Below are positions 41,809 through 50,050 of a stretch of DNA of 64,000 bases, in pieces. The notes beneath the pieces are model-generated. The model saw nothing but the letters and a program-made list of their open reading frames with translations. It had not been told where the DNA came from and did no database searches. The stretch comes from JACVRW01 sp963716215 (GTDB taxonomy: Bacteria > Actinomycetota > Thermoleophilia > Solirubrobacterales > Thermoleophilaceae), in contig OY970298.1 in NCBI GenBank assembly GCA_963716215.1, forward strand, positions 1,178,001 to 1,242,000, in the 5' to 3' direction. Made by a program: the position numbers and the translations under genes. Numbering within the stretch: position 1 is the stretch's first letter; each line of letters begins with the position of its first letter.

Positions 41809-44490
41809 GTGAGGAAGGGGGAGGGCTTCGAGCGCATCGTTCGCGCGGTCACGCGCCGGCCGCTGCTGGTCCTCGCCGTGACCGCGCTGCTGGCGCTGGC
41901 CGGCGCCGCGCTGGCGCTGCGGCTGGAGCCGAGCGCCGCCACGGACACGCTGGTGGACAGCGACTCCGCCGCCTTCAAGGCCACCGAGCGCTTCAAGGCG
42001 GACTTCGGAGACGAGGCGGTCGTGGTGCTGGTGCGCGGCGAGCTGGCCAACACGCTGCTCACCGACGACCTCGGGCGCGTGCTGCGCCTGGAGGGCTGCC
42101 TCTCGGGCAACGTGCCGGACACCAAGAAGGGCCTCGGCAAGCTGCCGCCCGTCTGCCGCGAGATCGCCGAGGCCAAGCCGGCCAAGGTGGTCTTCGGCCC
42201 GGCGACGTTCATCAACACGGCCGTCAACGGCATCGTCGACGAGGTGGCCAGGCGCGAGGCCATCAGCCGGCGCCAGGCCGCGGCCGCCGCTAGGGCAGCG
42301 CGCAAGCTCTCGGCGCGTCGCGGCGACCCACCGGCCGAGCAGGAGCGTCTGGCGCGCGCCGCGTCCGAGGCGGTCTCGGTGCAGTTCACGCAGTACGTGA
42401 TCCAGCTGGGCCTGCGCTACGGGCTCAGCGACATCCCCCGCATCGACGACCCCGGCTTCGTGTCGGCGATGGTCTTCGACAGCAGCGCGGGCGATCCGGG
42501 CGTGCCGAAGTCCCGCTTCGCCTACCTCTTCCCCTCGCCGAACGCGGCGATGATCACGATCCGGCTGAAGCCCAACCTGAGCGACGCCGAGCGCCGGCGC
42601 GCGATCGACCTGTTCACGACCGCCACCGGCGAGCGCGCCTTCCGGCCGCGCCACGGGGCCACCTACGTCGTCACCGGCGTCCCGGTGGTCAGCGAGGGAC
42701 TGGCCGACGCGGTGCAGAGCTCGATCTTCGTGCTGCTGGGCGCGGCGCTGCTGGTGATGGCGGCGACGCTGGCCTTCGTCTTCCGCACCCGGCTGAGGCT
42801 GCTGCCGCTGGCCCTGGCGCTCGCGGCCGCGGCGCTGACGTTCGGCGCGCTGTCGCTGGCCGGGGGCACGCTGACGATGGCCTCGATCGCCGTGCTGCCG
42901 GTTCTGATCGGGCTGGCCGTGGACTATGCGATCCAGTTCCACGCTCGCTTCGACGAGCAGCGAGCGCGCGGCGGCGATGCGCGCGCGGCCGCAGTGGCCG
43001 CCGCCTCGGCCGGCGGCCCCACCATCCTCACGGCGGGGGTGGCGACCGCCGTCGGCTTCCTCGTGCTGCTGCTGTCGCCGATCCCGATGGTGCGCGGCTT
43101 CGGCGCCCTGCTGGTGCTCGGCATCGGGCTCGCGTTGGTCTGCGCCGTCTGCGCCGGCTTCGCGGCGCTGGTGCGCTTCGGCGGCCGCGACGAGGCGTCC
43201 GCGCCGCGCCTGCCGCGCGTGCGCGCGCGGTTCGCCGCGCTGGGGGCGACTCCGGCGGTCGCCGATGGCCGCGAATGGCTCGCCGACCGGGCGTGGCGAA
43301 CGCTCGGCGTGTCGCTATCGCGCCCGCGCCGGGTGCTGGGCATCGCCCTGGCCGTGGCGGTCGCGGGACTGGCGCTCGACACGCAGAGCGAGGTGGTGTC
43401 CGACGTGCGCGAGCTGGTGCCCGCCGACCTGCAGGCCCTCGAGGACGTGAACGTGCTGCAGGAGGAGACCGGCGTGTCGGGCGAGATCGACGTGACGGTG
43501 CGCGCCGACGACATCACCGACCCGAAGGTGATCGCGTGGATGACCCGCTTCCAGGACGGCGTGCTGCGCGCGCACGGCTACCGGCCGGGCAAGCGCTGCA
43601 CGCAGGACCGCAACGCGCCGGAGCTGTGCCCGGCCCTGTCGCTGCCCGACCTGTTCAGCGCCTCCGGCTCCGGTGAGGGTCAGGTGCGCAGCCTGCTGGA
43701 CGCCGTGCCGCCCTACTTCTCCCAGGGCGTGATCACCGCCGACCGGCGGACGGCCAACCTCGCCTTCGGCATCCGCCTGATGCCGCTCGACCGCCAGCAG
43801 GAGGTCGTGGACGACATCGAGCGCCGGCTGGACCCGCCGCCAGGAGTGGAGGCCAGCGTGGTCGGCCTGCCGGTGCTGGCGGCCGAGGCGAACGCGGCGC
43901 TGTCGTCGCCCTGGCGCAGGAACCTGACCCTGCTGGCCGCACTGGCGGGGGTCTTCGCCGTCCTGCTGGTGGTGCGCCGGTCGGGGCGCGAGGCCGCCAT
44001 CCCGCTGATCCCTATCGCGCTCGCCACCGGCTGGTCGGGCGCGGTGCTGTTCGTGCTGGGTCTGCTGCCGGGACCGCTGGAGGTGGACCTCAACCCGATG
44101 TCGGTCACGCTGAGCGCGCTGGTCGTGGCGATCTCGACGGAGTTCAGCGTGCTGCTGTCGTCGCGCTACCGCCAGGAACGAGAGGCCGGCGCCGGCCCGG
44201 CGCGGGCGATCGAGCTGGCCTACGCCTCGACCGGCGCGGCGGTGCTGGCGTCGGGGGCCACGGCGATCGCCGGCTTCGCGGCCTTGATCGCGTCGGACAT
44301 CCGGATGCTGCGCGACTTCGGCATCGTCACGGTCCTGGACCTGACCGTTTCCCTGCTCGGCGTGCTGGTGGTGCTGCCCGCGGCCCTGATCTGGGCCGAG
44401 CAGCACGGCGAGTTCCGCCTGCGGGACCTCGACCCGCGCCCTCGCCTGCGGGCCCTGCGCCCCCGCCGCGCGCAGGCGGACGCGCCGTGA
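41809..44490 (+). CDS. RND/MmpL (HpnN-like) lipid transporter
   Basis: An 893-aa RND-superfamily transporter with 12 predicted spans in two repeats: helix 1 near 20-40, a large extracytoplasmic loop to about 305, helices 2-6 including TMASIAVLPVLIGLAVDYAIQFHARFDEQ, then a second half with STEFSVLLSSRYRQEREAG and TGAAVLASGATAIAGFAAL. The DYAIQF and EFSVLL sites in the paired fourth helices are the usual proton-relay region. It resembles hopanoid exporter HpnN and MmpL/PatA-type proteins, so a lipid cargo handed to or from the MCE system is likely. GTGA overlap with the next gene. Confidence 0.85.
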   Translation: MRKGEGFERIVRAVTRRPLLVLAVTALLALAGAALALRLEPSAATDTLVDSDSAAFKATERFKADFGDEAVVVLVRGELANTLLTDDLGRVLRLEGCLSGNVPDTKKGLGKLPPVCREIAEAKPAKVVFGPATFINTAVNGIVDEVARREAISRRQAAAAARAARKLSARRGDPPAEQERLARAASEAVSVQFTQYVIQLGLRYGLSDIPRIDDPGFVSAMVFDSSAGDPGVPKSRFAYLFPSPNAAMITIRLKPNLSDAERRRAIDLFTTATGERAFRPRHGATYVVTGVPVVSEGLADAVQSSIFVLLGAALLVMAATLAFVFRTRLRLLPLALALAAAALTFGALSLAGGTLTMASIAVLPVLIGLAVDYAIQFHARFDEQRARGGDARAAAVAAASAGGPTILTAGVATAVGFLVLLLSPIPMVRGFGALLVLGIGLALVCAVCAGFAALVRFGGRDEASAPRLPRVRARFAALGATPAVADGREWLADRAWRTLGVSLSRPRRVLGIALAVAVAGLALDTQSEVVSDVRELVPADLQALEDVNVLQEETGVSGEIDVTVRADDITDPKVIAWMTRFQDGVLRAHGYRPGKRCTQDRNAPELCPALSLPDLFSASGSGEGQVRSLLDAVPPYFSQGVITADRRTANLAFGIRLMPLDRQQEVVDDIERRLDPPPGVEASVVGLPVLAAEANAALSSPWRRNLTLLAALAGVFAVLLVVRRSGREAAIPLIPIALATGWSGAVLFVLGLLPGPLEVDLNPMSVTLSALVVAISTEFSVLLSSRYRQEREAGAGPARAIELAYASTGAAVLASGATAIAGFAALIASDIRMLRDFGIVTVLDLTVSLLGVLVVLPAALIWAEQHGEFRLRDLDPRPRLRALRPRRAQADAP

Positions 44491-45218
44491 GCGACGACCG
44501 CTTCGAGGACCTCGGCGGCGAGCAGCGCCGCGCCGAGATCGGCGAGCAGCTGGCCGAGCGCGATCGCACCCACCCGGAGCGCCAGCGGCGGCCCGACGTG
44601 CCGCGGCCGGGGAACAAGTACGCGTGGGCGGTCGGCATCGTGATGCTGATGGCCCTCATGATCGTGCTCTTCTTCCAGACGCTGCCAAACGAGGGCAAGG
44701 GCATCGACGGGCCGCGGCCCGGCTCGGCCATGAAGGCGTTCGCGGCACCGTCGGCGCTCGGCGACCTGGAGGGCGACGCCAACGTCTGCCAGCGCCAGGC
44801 GGACTGCAACGCCGAGATCGGCAGGCAACCCGCCTGCAGCATCGTCAGCGAGGACGTGGTGAACCTCTGCGAGCTGCGCCGGCGGCCGCTCGTGCTGACG
44901 TTCATCTTCGATCGCGGCGCGGACTGCTACCCGCAGGTCGACCGCACCGAGCGAGTGCGGCCCAAGCTCCCGGGCGTGAACTTCGCGACCGTGTTCTTCA
45001 CCCACAAGGACCGCGACCAGGTGCGGGCGCTGGTGGCGGAGCGCGGCTGGCGTCAGCCCGTGGGGATCGATCCCGACGGCCTGGTCGCCAACCTCTACGG
45101 CGTGGGCGGCTGCCCGACCACTGTGTTCGCGGACGCCGGCGGCAAGGTCGCGGCCACGAAGCTCGGCAACCTCACCGAGGACGAGCTGCTGCGGCGGGCG
45201 ACGCGCCTGTCGGGCTGA
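44487..45218 (+). CDS. Membrane-anchored thioredoxin-fold protein without CXXC
   Basis: A 243-aa protein with a charged cytoplasmic N-terminus, one membrane helix at about 46-63 and an extracytoplasmic thioredoxin-like domain. The cis-Pro end GVGGCPTTVFADAGGKVAATKLG is clear. The place of the CXXC motif reads FDRGADCYPQVDR with a single Cys, so it cannot work as a standard disulfide reductase. Four further Cys lie between the membrane helix and the domain (VCQRQADC, PACS, NLCEL). Its place in the mce run suggests a folding or redox role for the Cys-containing MCE tails. Stop shares a base with the next ATG (TGATG). Confidence 0.75.
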   Translation: MSDDRFEDLGGEQRRAEIGEQLAERDRTHPERQRRPDVPRPGNKYAWAVGIVMLMALMIVLFFQTLPNEGKGIDGPRPGSAMKAFAAPSALGDLEGDANVCQRQADCNAEIGRQPACSIVSEDVVNLCELRRRPLVLTFIFDRGADCYPQVDRTERVRPKLPGVNFATVFFTHKDRDQVRALVAERGWRQPVGIDPDGLVANLYGVGGCPTTVFADAGGKVAATKLGNLTEDELLRRATRLSG

Positions 45219-45850
45219 TGGAGCTCGAGCTCACCGGGGGCTGGGTCGAGGACGAGCTGGCCGGTGACTTCCCGGAGCTGGGGCTCGTGTACGCGCCGCT
45301 CGACGCCCGTTCGCGCAAGACCCCGGACGTGGTGAAGGAGCGCCTGCGGGCGCTCGCCGACCGCTACACCGGCGGCAAGGTGATCCACATGCGCCAGGAC
45401 GCCGTCCCTTGGGCCTACCGTGTCTTCTCGCGCCAGGTGGGCATCGATCCCGACATCGACCGCACGCCGGTCGAGCGGATCGCAGTCGAGCGGCTGCGCC
45501 ACGGGGGCCTGAAGAGCGAGAACCTGCTCGACGACGCGCTCACGATCGCGATCGCGGAGACCGGCGTGCCCGTGTTCGCGCTGGACGCCGGCAAGGTCGA
45601 GGGCCCCCTGGGGCTGCGGCTGGCGCGCTCCGGGGAGCGGATGCCCGGGGTGGCCCGCCTGCCCGCGCGGCAGCTGGTCGTGGCCGACGCCGACCGGCCG
45701 GTGGCAGTGGTGCTCGGTGAGGTGGCCCACGACGCGGGCGTCACCTGGGACACCGAGCGGATGGTGCTGTGCGCCCTGAGCGTGAAGGGGGTGCCGCCGA
45801 TCGCGGTCGAGGAGGCGTTGTGGATAGTCGCGGAGACGCTTTACACTTGA
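45218..45850 (+). CDS. B3/B4 tRNA-editing-domain protein
   Basis: A 210-aa stand-alone B3/B4 domain like the editing domain of phenylalanyl-tRNA synthetase beta subunit. Recognisable blocks are WAYRVFSRQVGIDPDIDRTPVERIAVERLRHGG, ENLLDDALTIAIAETGVPVFALDAGKV and AVVLGEVAHDAGVTWDTERMVL. Such free-standing proteins are thought to hydrolyse mischarged aminoacyl-tRNA or to bind related ligands; the exact reaction is unproven. Cytosolic. It is translationally linked to the thioredoxin-like gene although no functional tie to lipid transport is obvious. Confidence 0.8.
   Translation: MELELTGGWVEDELAGDFPELGLVYAPLDARSRKTPDVVKERLRALADRYTGGKVIHMRQDAVPWAYRVFSRQVGIDPDIDRTPVERIAVERLRHGGLKSENLLDDALTIAIAETGVPVFALDAGKVEGPLGLRLARSGERMPGVARLPARQLVVADADRPVAVVLGEVAHDAGVTWDTERMVLCALSVKGVPPIAVEEALWIVAETLYT
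45818..45847 (+). promoter_or_regulatory. Promoter of a leaderless gene
   Basis: TTGTGG (45818-45823), 18-nt spacer, TACACT (45842-45847), then 6 nt and the GTG at 45854. It lies inside the end of the B3/B4 gene and predicts a leaderless mRNA. Confidence 0.5.
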
Positions 45851-45853
45851 TCC

Positions 45854-46318
45854 GTGCTGCTGCAGCAGGCTCCGCCGGTAGTTCCGCGGACGCTTCCGGA
45901 CGAGCGCGCCGCCCGCAGGACCCTCCTCGGGCAGGTGGCTCGGCTCGAGGAGGAGCTGTCGCAGCTGTTCGTCTCGGTCTGGCCGCGCAAGCAGTTCAGC
46001 TTCGGCGTCTCCGGTAAGGGCGGTCCCCGGTTGCTGTCGCTCGCGGAGCTCGAGGAGGTGCGCGACTCGCTCGCCGAACGCGTTCAGCACGTGCGCCGGG
46101 CGCTCTCGGAGCGCACCTACAGCGAGGAGCAGTTCCGGCGTCTGATCGAGGAGATGATGCTCGACCCCGAGGCCCACAAATGGGTGCGGGTGTCGAACGA
46201 GGACATCGGGGAGCCCGGCTGCAAGCACTGGCACGTGCGGCCGCGCTGGAGCTTCATCGGCATGCTGATGGGCTGGTGGCGCGTGGTCATCAGCTCCGGT
46301 TGCCCGTTAGCCACCTGA
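45854..46318 (+). CDS. Conserved-looking protein of unknown function, 154 aa
   Basis: I do not recognise this protein. It starts at a leaderless-type GTG and is rich in charged helices (RTLLGQVARLEEELSQLFVSVWPRK, ELEEVRDSLAERVQHVRRALSER), then has MMLDPEAHKWVRVSNEDIGEPGCKHWHVRPRW. A single Cys-Lys-His-Trp-His cluster in the last third could bind a metal. No membrane helix is certain; the C-terminus is mildly hydrophobic. The next gene, also unknown, starts 1 nt after its stop, so the two probably work together. Confidence 0.65.
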   Translation: MLLQQAPPVVPRTLPDERAARRTLLGQVARLEEELSQLFVSVWPRKQFSFGVSGKGGPRLLSLAELEEVRDSLAERVQHVRRALSERTYSEEQFRRLIEEMMLDPEAHKWVRVSNEDIGEPGCKHWHVRPRWSFIGMLMGWWRVVISSGCPLAT

Positions 46319-46319
46319 C

Positions 46320-46784
46320 ATGGGGCGCAGGAGCCGCAAGCGCGGCGGTCTGACGACCCGCGCCGAGCGCGACGCCGCTCGCCGGGAGCCCCGGCCGCGC
46401 CGGCCGTCCGCGTCGGAGCGCCCGCGGGCGGCCTGGGGCAGCTTCCCGCTGTCCGAGCTGGTGATCCTGGTGGGGATCGTCGTGATGGTGTGGGGCTTCC
46501 TCAGCGGGCGCGAGAACGGCGAGGAGCGCGTGGCCGGCGGGCTGCTGCTGGCGTCGCTCGGCGGAGGGGAGTTGGCGCTGCGCGAGCACATGGCCGGCTT
46601 CCGCTCGCATTCGGCGCTGCTGGCCGGCGTCGCCGCCTTTGCGATGGTCACCGTCGTGGCGCTCACGCTCGGGCCCGTGAAGCTGTGGGTGCTGCTGATC
46701 GCGGGGGTGGCGGTGTTCGCCGGGGCCTTCTACTGGATGCGCGAGCTGTTCAAGCGCCGCTCCGGCGGGCTGGGCTTCCGGTAG
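46320..46784 (+). CDS. Small membrane protein of unknown function
   Basis: A 154-aa protein: a very basic N-terminus (MGRRSRKRGGLTTRAERDAARREPRPRRP), then about four hydrophobic spans (LSELVILVGIVVMVWGFL, a short one near ERVAGGLLLASL, LLAGVAAFAMVTVVALTL, KLWVLLIAGVAVFAGAFYW) and a basic end. Positive charges at both ends place both termini inside. No family recognised. It follows the previous gene by 1 nt; VOC gene follows after 13 nt with its own TAGGTT box. Confidence 0.65.
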   Translation: MGRRSRKRGGLTTRAERDAARREPRPRRPSASERPRAAWGSFPLSELVILVGIVVMVWGFLSGRENGEERVAGGLLLASLGGGELALREHMAGFRSHSALLAGVAAFAMVTVVALTLGPVKLWVLLIAGVAVFAGAFYWMRELFKRRSGGLGFR

Positions 46785-46797
46785 GTTCCGCCACCGC

Positions 46798-47277
46798 ATG
46801 AGCACAGAGCCAGCGGGCGAGCGCCGACTGCGGATCGCGGGCCTGCACCACATCACGCTGATCTGCTCCGACGTCCAGCGGTCGGTCGACTTCTACCGCA
46901 ACCTGCTCGGCATGCGGCTCGTCAAGCAGACCGTCAACGAGGACGACCGCGGCGCGCGGCACCTGTTCTTCGGCGACGAGGAGGGGCGGCCGGGCACACT
47001 GGTCACCTGCCTCGAGTACCCCGAGCTGGACGAGGGCACCGTAGGTCGCGGATCCACACACCACTTCGCGCTCAGCGTGGAGTCCGAGCAGGAGCTGGCC
47101 GGCTGGTACGAGTACCTGCAGTCGCGCGGAATCCCGTGCACCGAGGTGATGGACCGCACCTACTTCAAGTCGATCTACCTGCGCGACCCAGACGGGCACA
47201 TCCTCGAGCTGGCGACTGCGGAGCCGGGCCTGACCGCGGACGAGCCGCTGGAGGAGCTGGGCCGCAAGCCGGTGTAG
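46798..47277 (+). CDS. VOC/glyoxalase-family dioxygenase-like protein
   Basis: A 159-aa single-repeat vicinal-oxygen-chelate protein. GLHHITLICSDVQRSVDFYRNLLGMRLVKQTVNEDD, HLFFGDEEGRPGTLVTCLEYP, STHHFALSV and DPDGHILELAT give the His/His/Glu metal site. The wording matches the N-terminal half of ring-cleaving dioxygenases of the LinE/PcpA/MhqO group, which are usually about 310 aa with two modules, so this one would have to dimerise. Substrate unknown. TAGGTT (46782-46787) lies 10 nt before the ATG. Confidence 0.82.
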   Translation: MSTEPAGERRLRIAGLHHITLICSDVQRSVDFYRNLLGMRLVKQTVNEDDRGARHLFFGDEEGRPGTLVTCLEYPELDEGTVGRGSTHHFALSVESEQELAGWYEYLQSRGIPCTEVMDRTYFKSIYLRDPDGHILELATAEPGLTADEPLEELGRKPV

Positions 47278-47324
47278 GCGGCGGCCAGGCTAACTGCGCC
47301 CGGCCGCCCACCCACTCGACTCCG

Positions 47325-47720
47325 TCAGGCCGCTGAGAGCTGGGGCACGCGCGCCGGAACGGCGGGCTCCGCCTGCTCCTCATCCAGCCCTGCCGGGGTG
47401 TTCTTCGCGGTCAAAACCGCGGCCAGCGCGAGGCGCTGGCGCTCCGTGAGCGTGCCTACCTGCTTGTTCTCGGGCACTCCCAAGGAGACGAGCAACCGCC
47501 TGCAGCGAGTCCGGCCCCAGCGCTTCTGGCTCATCAGCAGGTCGCTGATCGACATGCTGTGCGCCTGCCAGGGGCAGTTCAGGACGACCTCCGTTGCCGA
47601 CAGTTCCCCCGCGGCGATTCGGCGCTTCATCCGAGCTCGCGCGAGCCGCACGCGGTTGGCGTACTCGAGCGCGCGCAAATGCTGCTCTTGACCAGCGCTA
47701 ACCGTGGCAGAGTTGCCCAT
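47325..47720 (-). CDS. Actinobacterial integration host factor (mIHF-like)
   Basis: A 131-aa nucleoid protein of the mycobacterial IHF type, unrelated to proteobacterial IHF. ALEYANRVRLARARMKRRIAAGELSATEVVL is the long N-terminal helix plus basic turn. MSISDLLMSQKRWGRTRCRRLLVSLGVPENKQVGTLTERQRLAL is the helix-two-turns-helix DNA-binding core. The ATG at 47720 (MGNSATVSAG) is chosen because GGGGAGG lies 4 nt upstream. Compared with mIHF it has a C-terminal extension (NTPAGLDEEQAEPAVPARVP) and a CPW insert in the middle. It could be a paralogue of the main IHF, which in this phylum usually sits beside gmk. Confidence 0.82.
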   Translation of the reverse strand: MGNSATVSAGQEQHLRALEYANRVRLARARMKRRIAAGELSATEVVLNCPWQAHSMSISDLLMSQKRWGRTRCRRLLVSLGVPENKQVGTLTERQRLALAAVLTAKNTPAGLDEEQAEPAVPARVPQLSAA

Positions 47721-47937
47721 CAGACCTCCCCGCACATCTAGTGCGTTCTCAAACGAATGCAGTTCCCCGGTGGCCTTCGAGACCACGTTCGAACCATGCG
47801 CGAGGAAAGGGCCAATGCAGGCGGTCGGGGACCCGACCCGCCGCCAACGCCAGTCTCTCGCATCCTGGTCCAAACCGTCGAAGGCCGGCGCCAATCAAAG
47901 CCGCCAGCCGCGCGAGCGTCAACCGAACAACGGGCCA

Positions 47938-47961
47938 CCCGTTCGCTAAGAGCGGGCTTTT
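47938..47961 (+). terminator. Terminator-like hairpin before pyk
   Basis: CCCGTTC (47938-47944) pairs with GAGCGGG (47950-47956, one G-U pair) around a GCTAA loop, followed by CTTTT. It lies 20 nt ahead of the pyk -10 box, with no plus-strand gene in the preceding 220 nt. It may insulate pyk or end a small RNA from 47721-47937; I see nothing else in that stretch. Confidence 0.5.
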
Positions 47962-47998
47962 CGTGGGGAGGCCCAGGCGAGTATGTTCTGGGGCTCCC

Positions 47999-49423
47999 AT
48001 GCGTTCCACGAAAATCGTCGCGACCATCGGTCCCTCCTCCCAGGAGCTCGACGTGCTCACCGCGATGATCACCGCGGGAATGGACGTGGCGCGGCTCAAC
48101 TTCGCCCACGGCACGCGCGAGCAGCACGCCGAAACGGCGGGCCGCATCCGCGCCGCCGCCGAGCGCGCGGGGCGCGAGGTGGCGATCCTGGGGGACCTGC
48201 CGGGGCCGAAGCTGCGGCTCGGCCCCGTGGCCGGTGGGGTGGCCGAGCTCGGCCGGGGCACCCGCCTGGTGCTCACGTCCGCCGACGTCGAAGGCACGCC
48301 GGAGTGCCTGCCCGTGGCCTGGAACGGATTCGCGGAGCTGGTCGACGCCGGCGACGTCTGCTACCTGGCCGACGGCGCCGTGCGCCTGCGGGTCGACGCG
48401 GTCTCGGGAGACGACGTGATCACCAGGGTGGAGGTGGGCGGCAGCGTGGCCTCGCGCCAGGGCCTCAACCTTCCCAACGTCACGGTGTCGCTGCCGGCCG
48501 TGAGCGCCGAGGACATCGCGCTGATCGACGCGGGCCTGGAGATGGGGCTCGACTACTTCGCCCTCTCGTTCGTCCGCCGCCGCGAGGACCTAGACCCGGT
48601 GCGCGAGCACCTCGCCGAGCGCGGGGTGGAGGTCCCGCTGATCGCGAAGATCGAGAAGCCGCAGGCGGCCGCGAACGCCGAGGAGATCGTGGAGGCGGCT
48701 GACGGCATCATGATCGCGCGCGGCGACCTCGGCATCGAGCTCCCGATCGAGGAGGTGCCGCTGGTGCAGAAGCGCCTGCTCGCGATCGCGGGACGGCGCG
48801 CCACGCCGACGATCACAGCCACGCAGATGCTCGAGTCGATGGTGCACTCCACGCGCCCGACCCGCGCCGAGGTGGCCGACGTGGCCAATGCGATCTTCGA
48901 CGGCACGGATGCAGTGATGCTCTCCCAGGAGACGGCGGTCGGTCGCCACCCGGTCCTGGCGGTGGAGATGATGGCCTCGATCGCGGAGACCACCGAGCGC
49001 GAGCTGCCCTACGGCCGTTGGCTGGCGGAGCGCGGCCCCCAGGCCAACAACCAGTACCACGCGATCGCCTTCGGGGCGGTGGGGGCGGTCTACCAGCTCG
49101 GGCTCAAGTGCATCGTCTCGCCGACGAACACCGGCACGACGGTCGGCCTGATCTCCGCCTACCGGCCGCGGGCGCCGGTGTTGGCGTTGTCGCCGCGGCG
49201 CGAGGTGGTGCGCCGCTGCCAGCTGCTCTGGGGCGTGCACCCGCAGCTCAACGAGGAGCCGCTCCAGACGCTCGACCTGATCGACGCGTGCGCGGACGCC
49301 GCATGCGCGGCCGGGCTGGCCAGTGAGGGCGACAAGATCGGCATCACCGCCGGCCTACCAGCGGGCAGCTCAGGCGGCACCAACCTCTTCAAGGTCCACA
49401 CGATCGAGCCGTCGGGCGACTAG
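47999..49423 (+). CDS. pyk: Pyruvate kinase
   Basis: A 474-aa pyruvate kinase (EC 2.7.1.40), phosphoenolpyruvate plus ADP to pyruvate plus ATP. MRSTKIVATIGPSSQELDVLTAMITAGMDVARLNFAHGT is the canonical N-terminus, the B domain runs about 65-160, and the active-site signature is PLIAKIEKPQAAANAEEIVEAADGIMIARGDLGIELP. TQMLESMVHSTRPTRAEVADVANAIFDGTDAVMLSQETAVG follows. The C-terminal regulatory domain is present with the SPTNTGTTVGLISAYRP phosphate-loop-like region. The ATG at 47999 has TATGTT 11 nt upstream. Stop shared as CTAG with the convergent gene. Confidence 0.95.
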   Translation: MRSTKIVATIGPSSQELDVLTAMITAGMDVARLNFAHGTREQHAETAGRIRAAAERAGREVAILGDLPGPKLRLGPVAGGVAELGRGTRLVLTSADVEGTPECLPVAWNGFAELVDAGDVCYLADGAVRLRVDAVSGDDVITRVEVGGSVASRQGLNLPNVTVSLPAVSAEDIALIDAGLEMGLDYFALSFVRRREDLDPVREHLAERGVEVPLIAKIEKPQAAANAEEIVEAADGIMIARGDLGIELPIEEVPLVQKRLLAIAGRRATPTITATQMLESMVHSTRPTRAEVADVANAIFDGTDAVMLSQETAVGRHPVLAVEMMASIAETTERELPYGRWLAERGPQANNQYHAIAFGAVGAVYQLGLKCIVSPTNTGTTVGLISAYRPRAPVLALSPRREVVRRCQLLWGVHPQLNEEPLQTLDLIDACADAACAAGLASEGDKIGITAGLPAGSSGGTNLFKVHTIEPSGD

Positions 49424-49992
49424 GCCCGATCCCCACGCCGGCGCTCGCGGAACGCGCGCGCCTTCTCGATGTTGCCGCAGGCCTCCATGCGGCACCAGCG
49501 CCCCGAGCGGTTCTTGGAGTGGTCGAAGAAGGCCCAGCGGCAGGTGTCGCGCGGACACGCCTTGAGCCGGCTCCAGCGGCCCTGCTCCACGGCGCCGGCC
49601 ACGATCGCCAGCAGCTGGGCGATCGCTCCGTCGACGCCGCCCGCCTCCGGCGCCAGCTCGGGGTCGGCGCCGGGGCGGAACACGACTCGCACCCCGGCGC
49701 GCGCAGCGGCCGCGTCGAGGCGCGCCACGCGCTCCTCGTCGAGCTCGTGGCCGTTGTTCGCCAGCATCAGGGCGCGCAGACCCTCGCGCACGTCGAGGGC
49801 GCGGCGCAGGTCGGCGTTCGTCACGGATTCACCGGCGCCGATCAGGTCGCGCTCGGCCAGCCAGTCGCGTAGCTCACCCGGGCCGGCGAGCTCGTCCTCG
49901 CCGCTCTCCAGATCCACGCTGTTGACGAAGCGCTGCACCAGCTCGAGCGGGGCAGGCGCCGTCTTCTCGGGTGTCGAGTTCCCCGGAGGCAT
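49420..49992 (-). CDS. ABATE/CGNR zinc-finger regulator
   Basis: A 190-aa putative transcription factor. The N-terminal two thirds are the ABATE stress-associated domain (LVQRFVNSVDLESGEDELAGPGELRDWL and DVREGLRALMLANNG). The C-terminal zinc finger is CPRDTC...WCRMEACGNIEKARAFRERR with Cys at 146, 151, 167 and 172; the family CGNR motif here reads CGNI. These proteins are usually transcriptional regulators. It is divergent from a small gene across an exact palindrome (49999-50011), likely its own operator. Confidence 0.8.
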   Translation of the reverse strand: MPPGNSTPEKTAPAPLELVQRFVNSVDLESGEDELAGPGELRDWLAERDLIGAGESVTNADLRRALDVREGLRALMLANNGHELDEERVARLDAAAARAGVRVVFRPGADPELAPEAGGVDGAIAQLLAIVAGAVEQGRWSRLKACPRDTCRWAFFDHSKNRSGRWCRMEACGNIEKARAFRERRRGDRA

Positions 49993-49998
49993 AACTAG

Positions 49999-50011
49999 CT
50001 ATCCATGATAG
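49999..50011. promoter_or_regulatory. Palindrome in a divergent promoter region
   Basis: CTATC-CAT-GATAG is a perfect inverted repeat 7 nt from the ABATE-regulator start. It overlaps a minus-strand TATCAT -10 candidate and lies 8 nt before a plus-strand TACAAT box (50019-50024), where it would block either promoter. Confidence 0.45.
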
Positions 50012-50050
50012 TCGGTGTTACAATACCGTCTAACCGGGAAAGGTGGTTAC

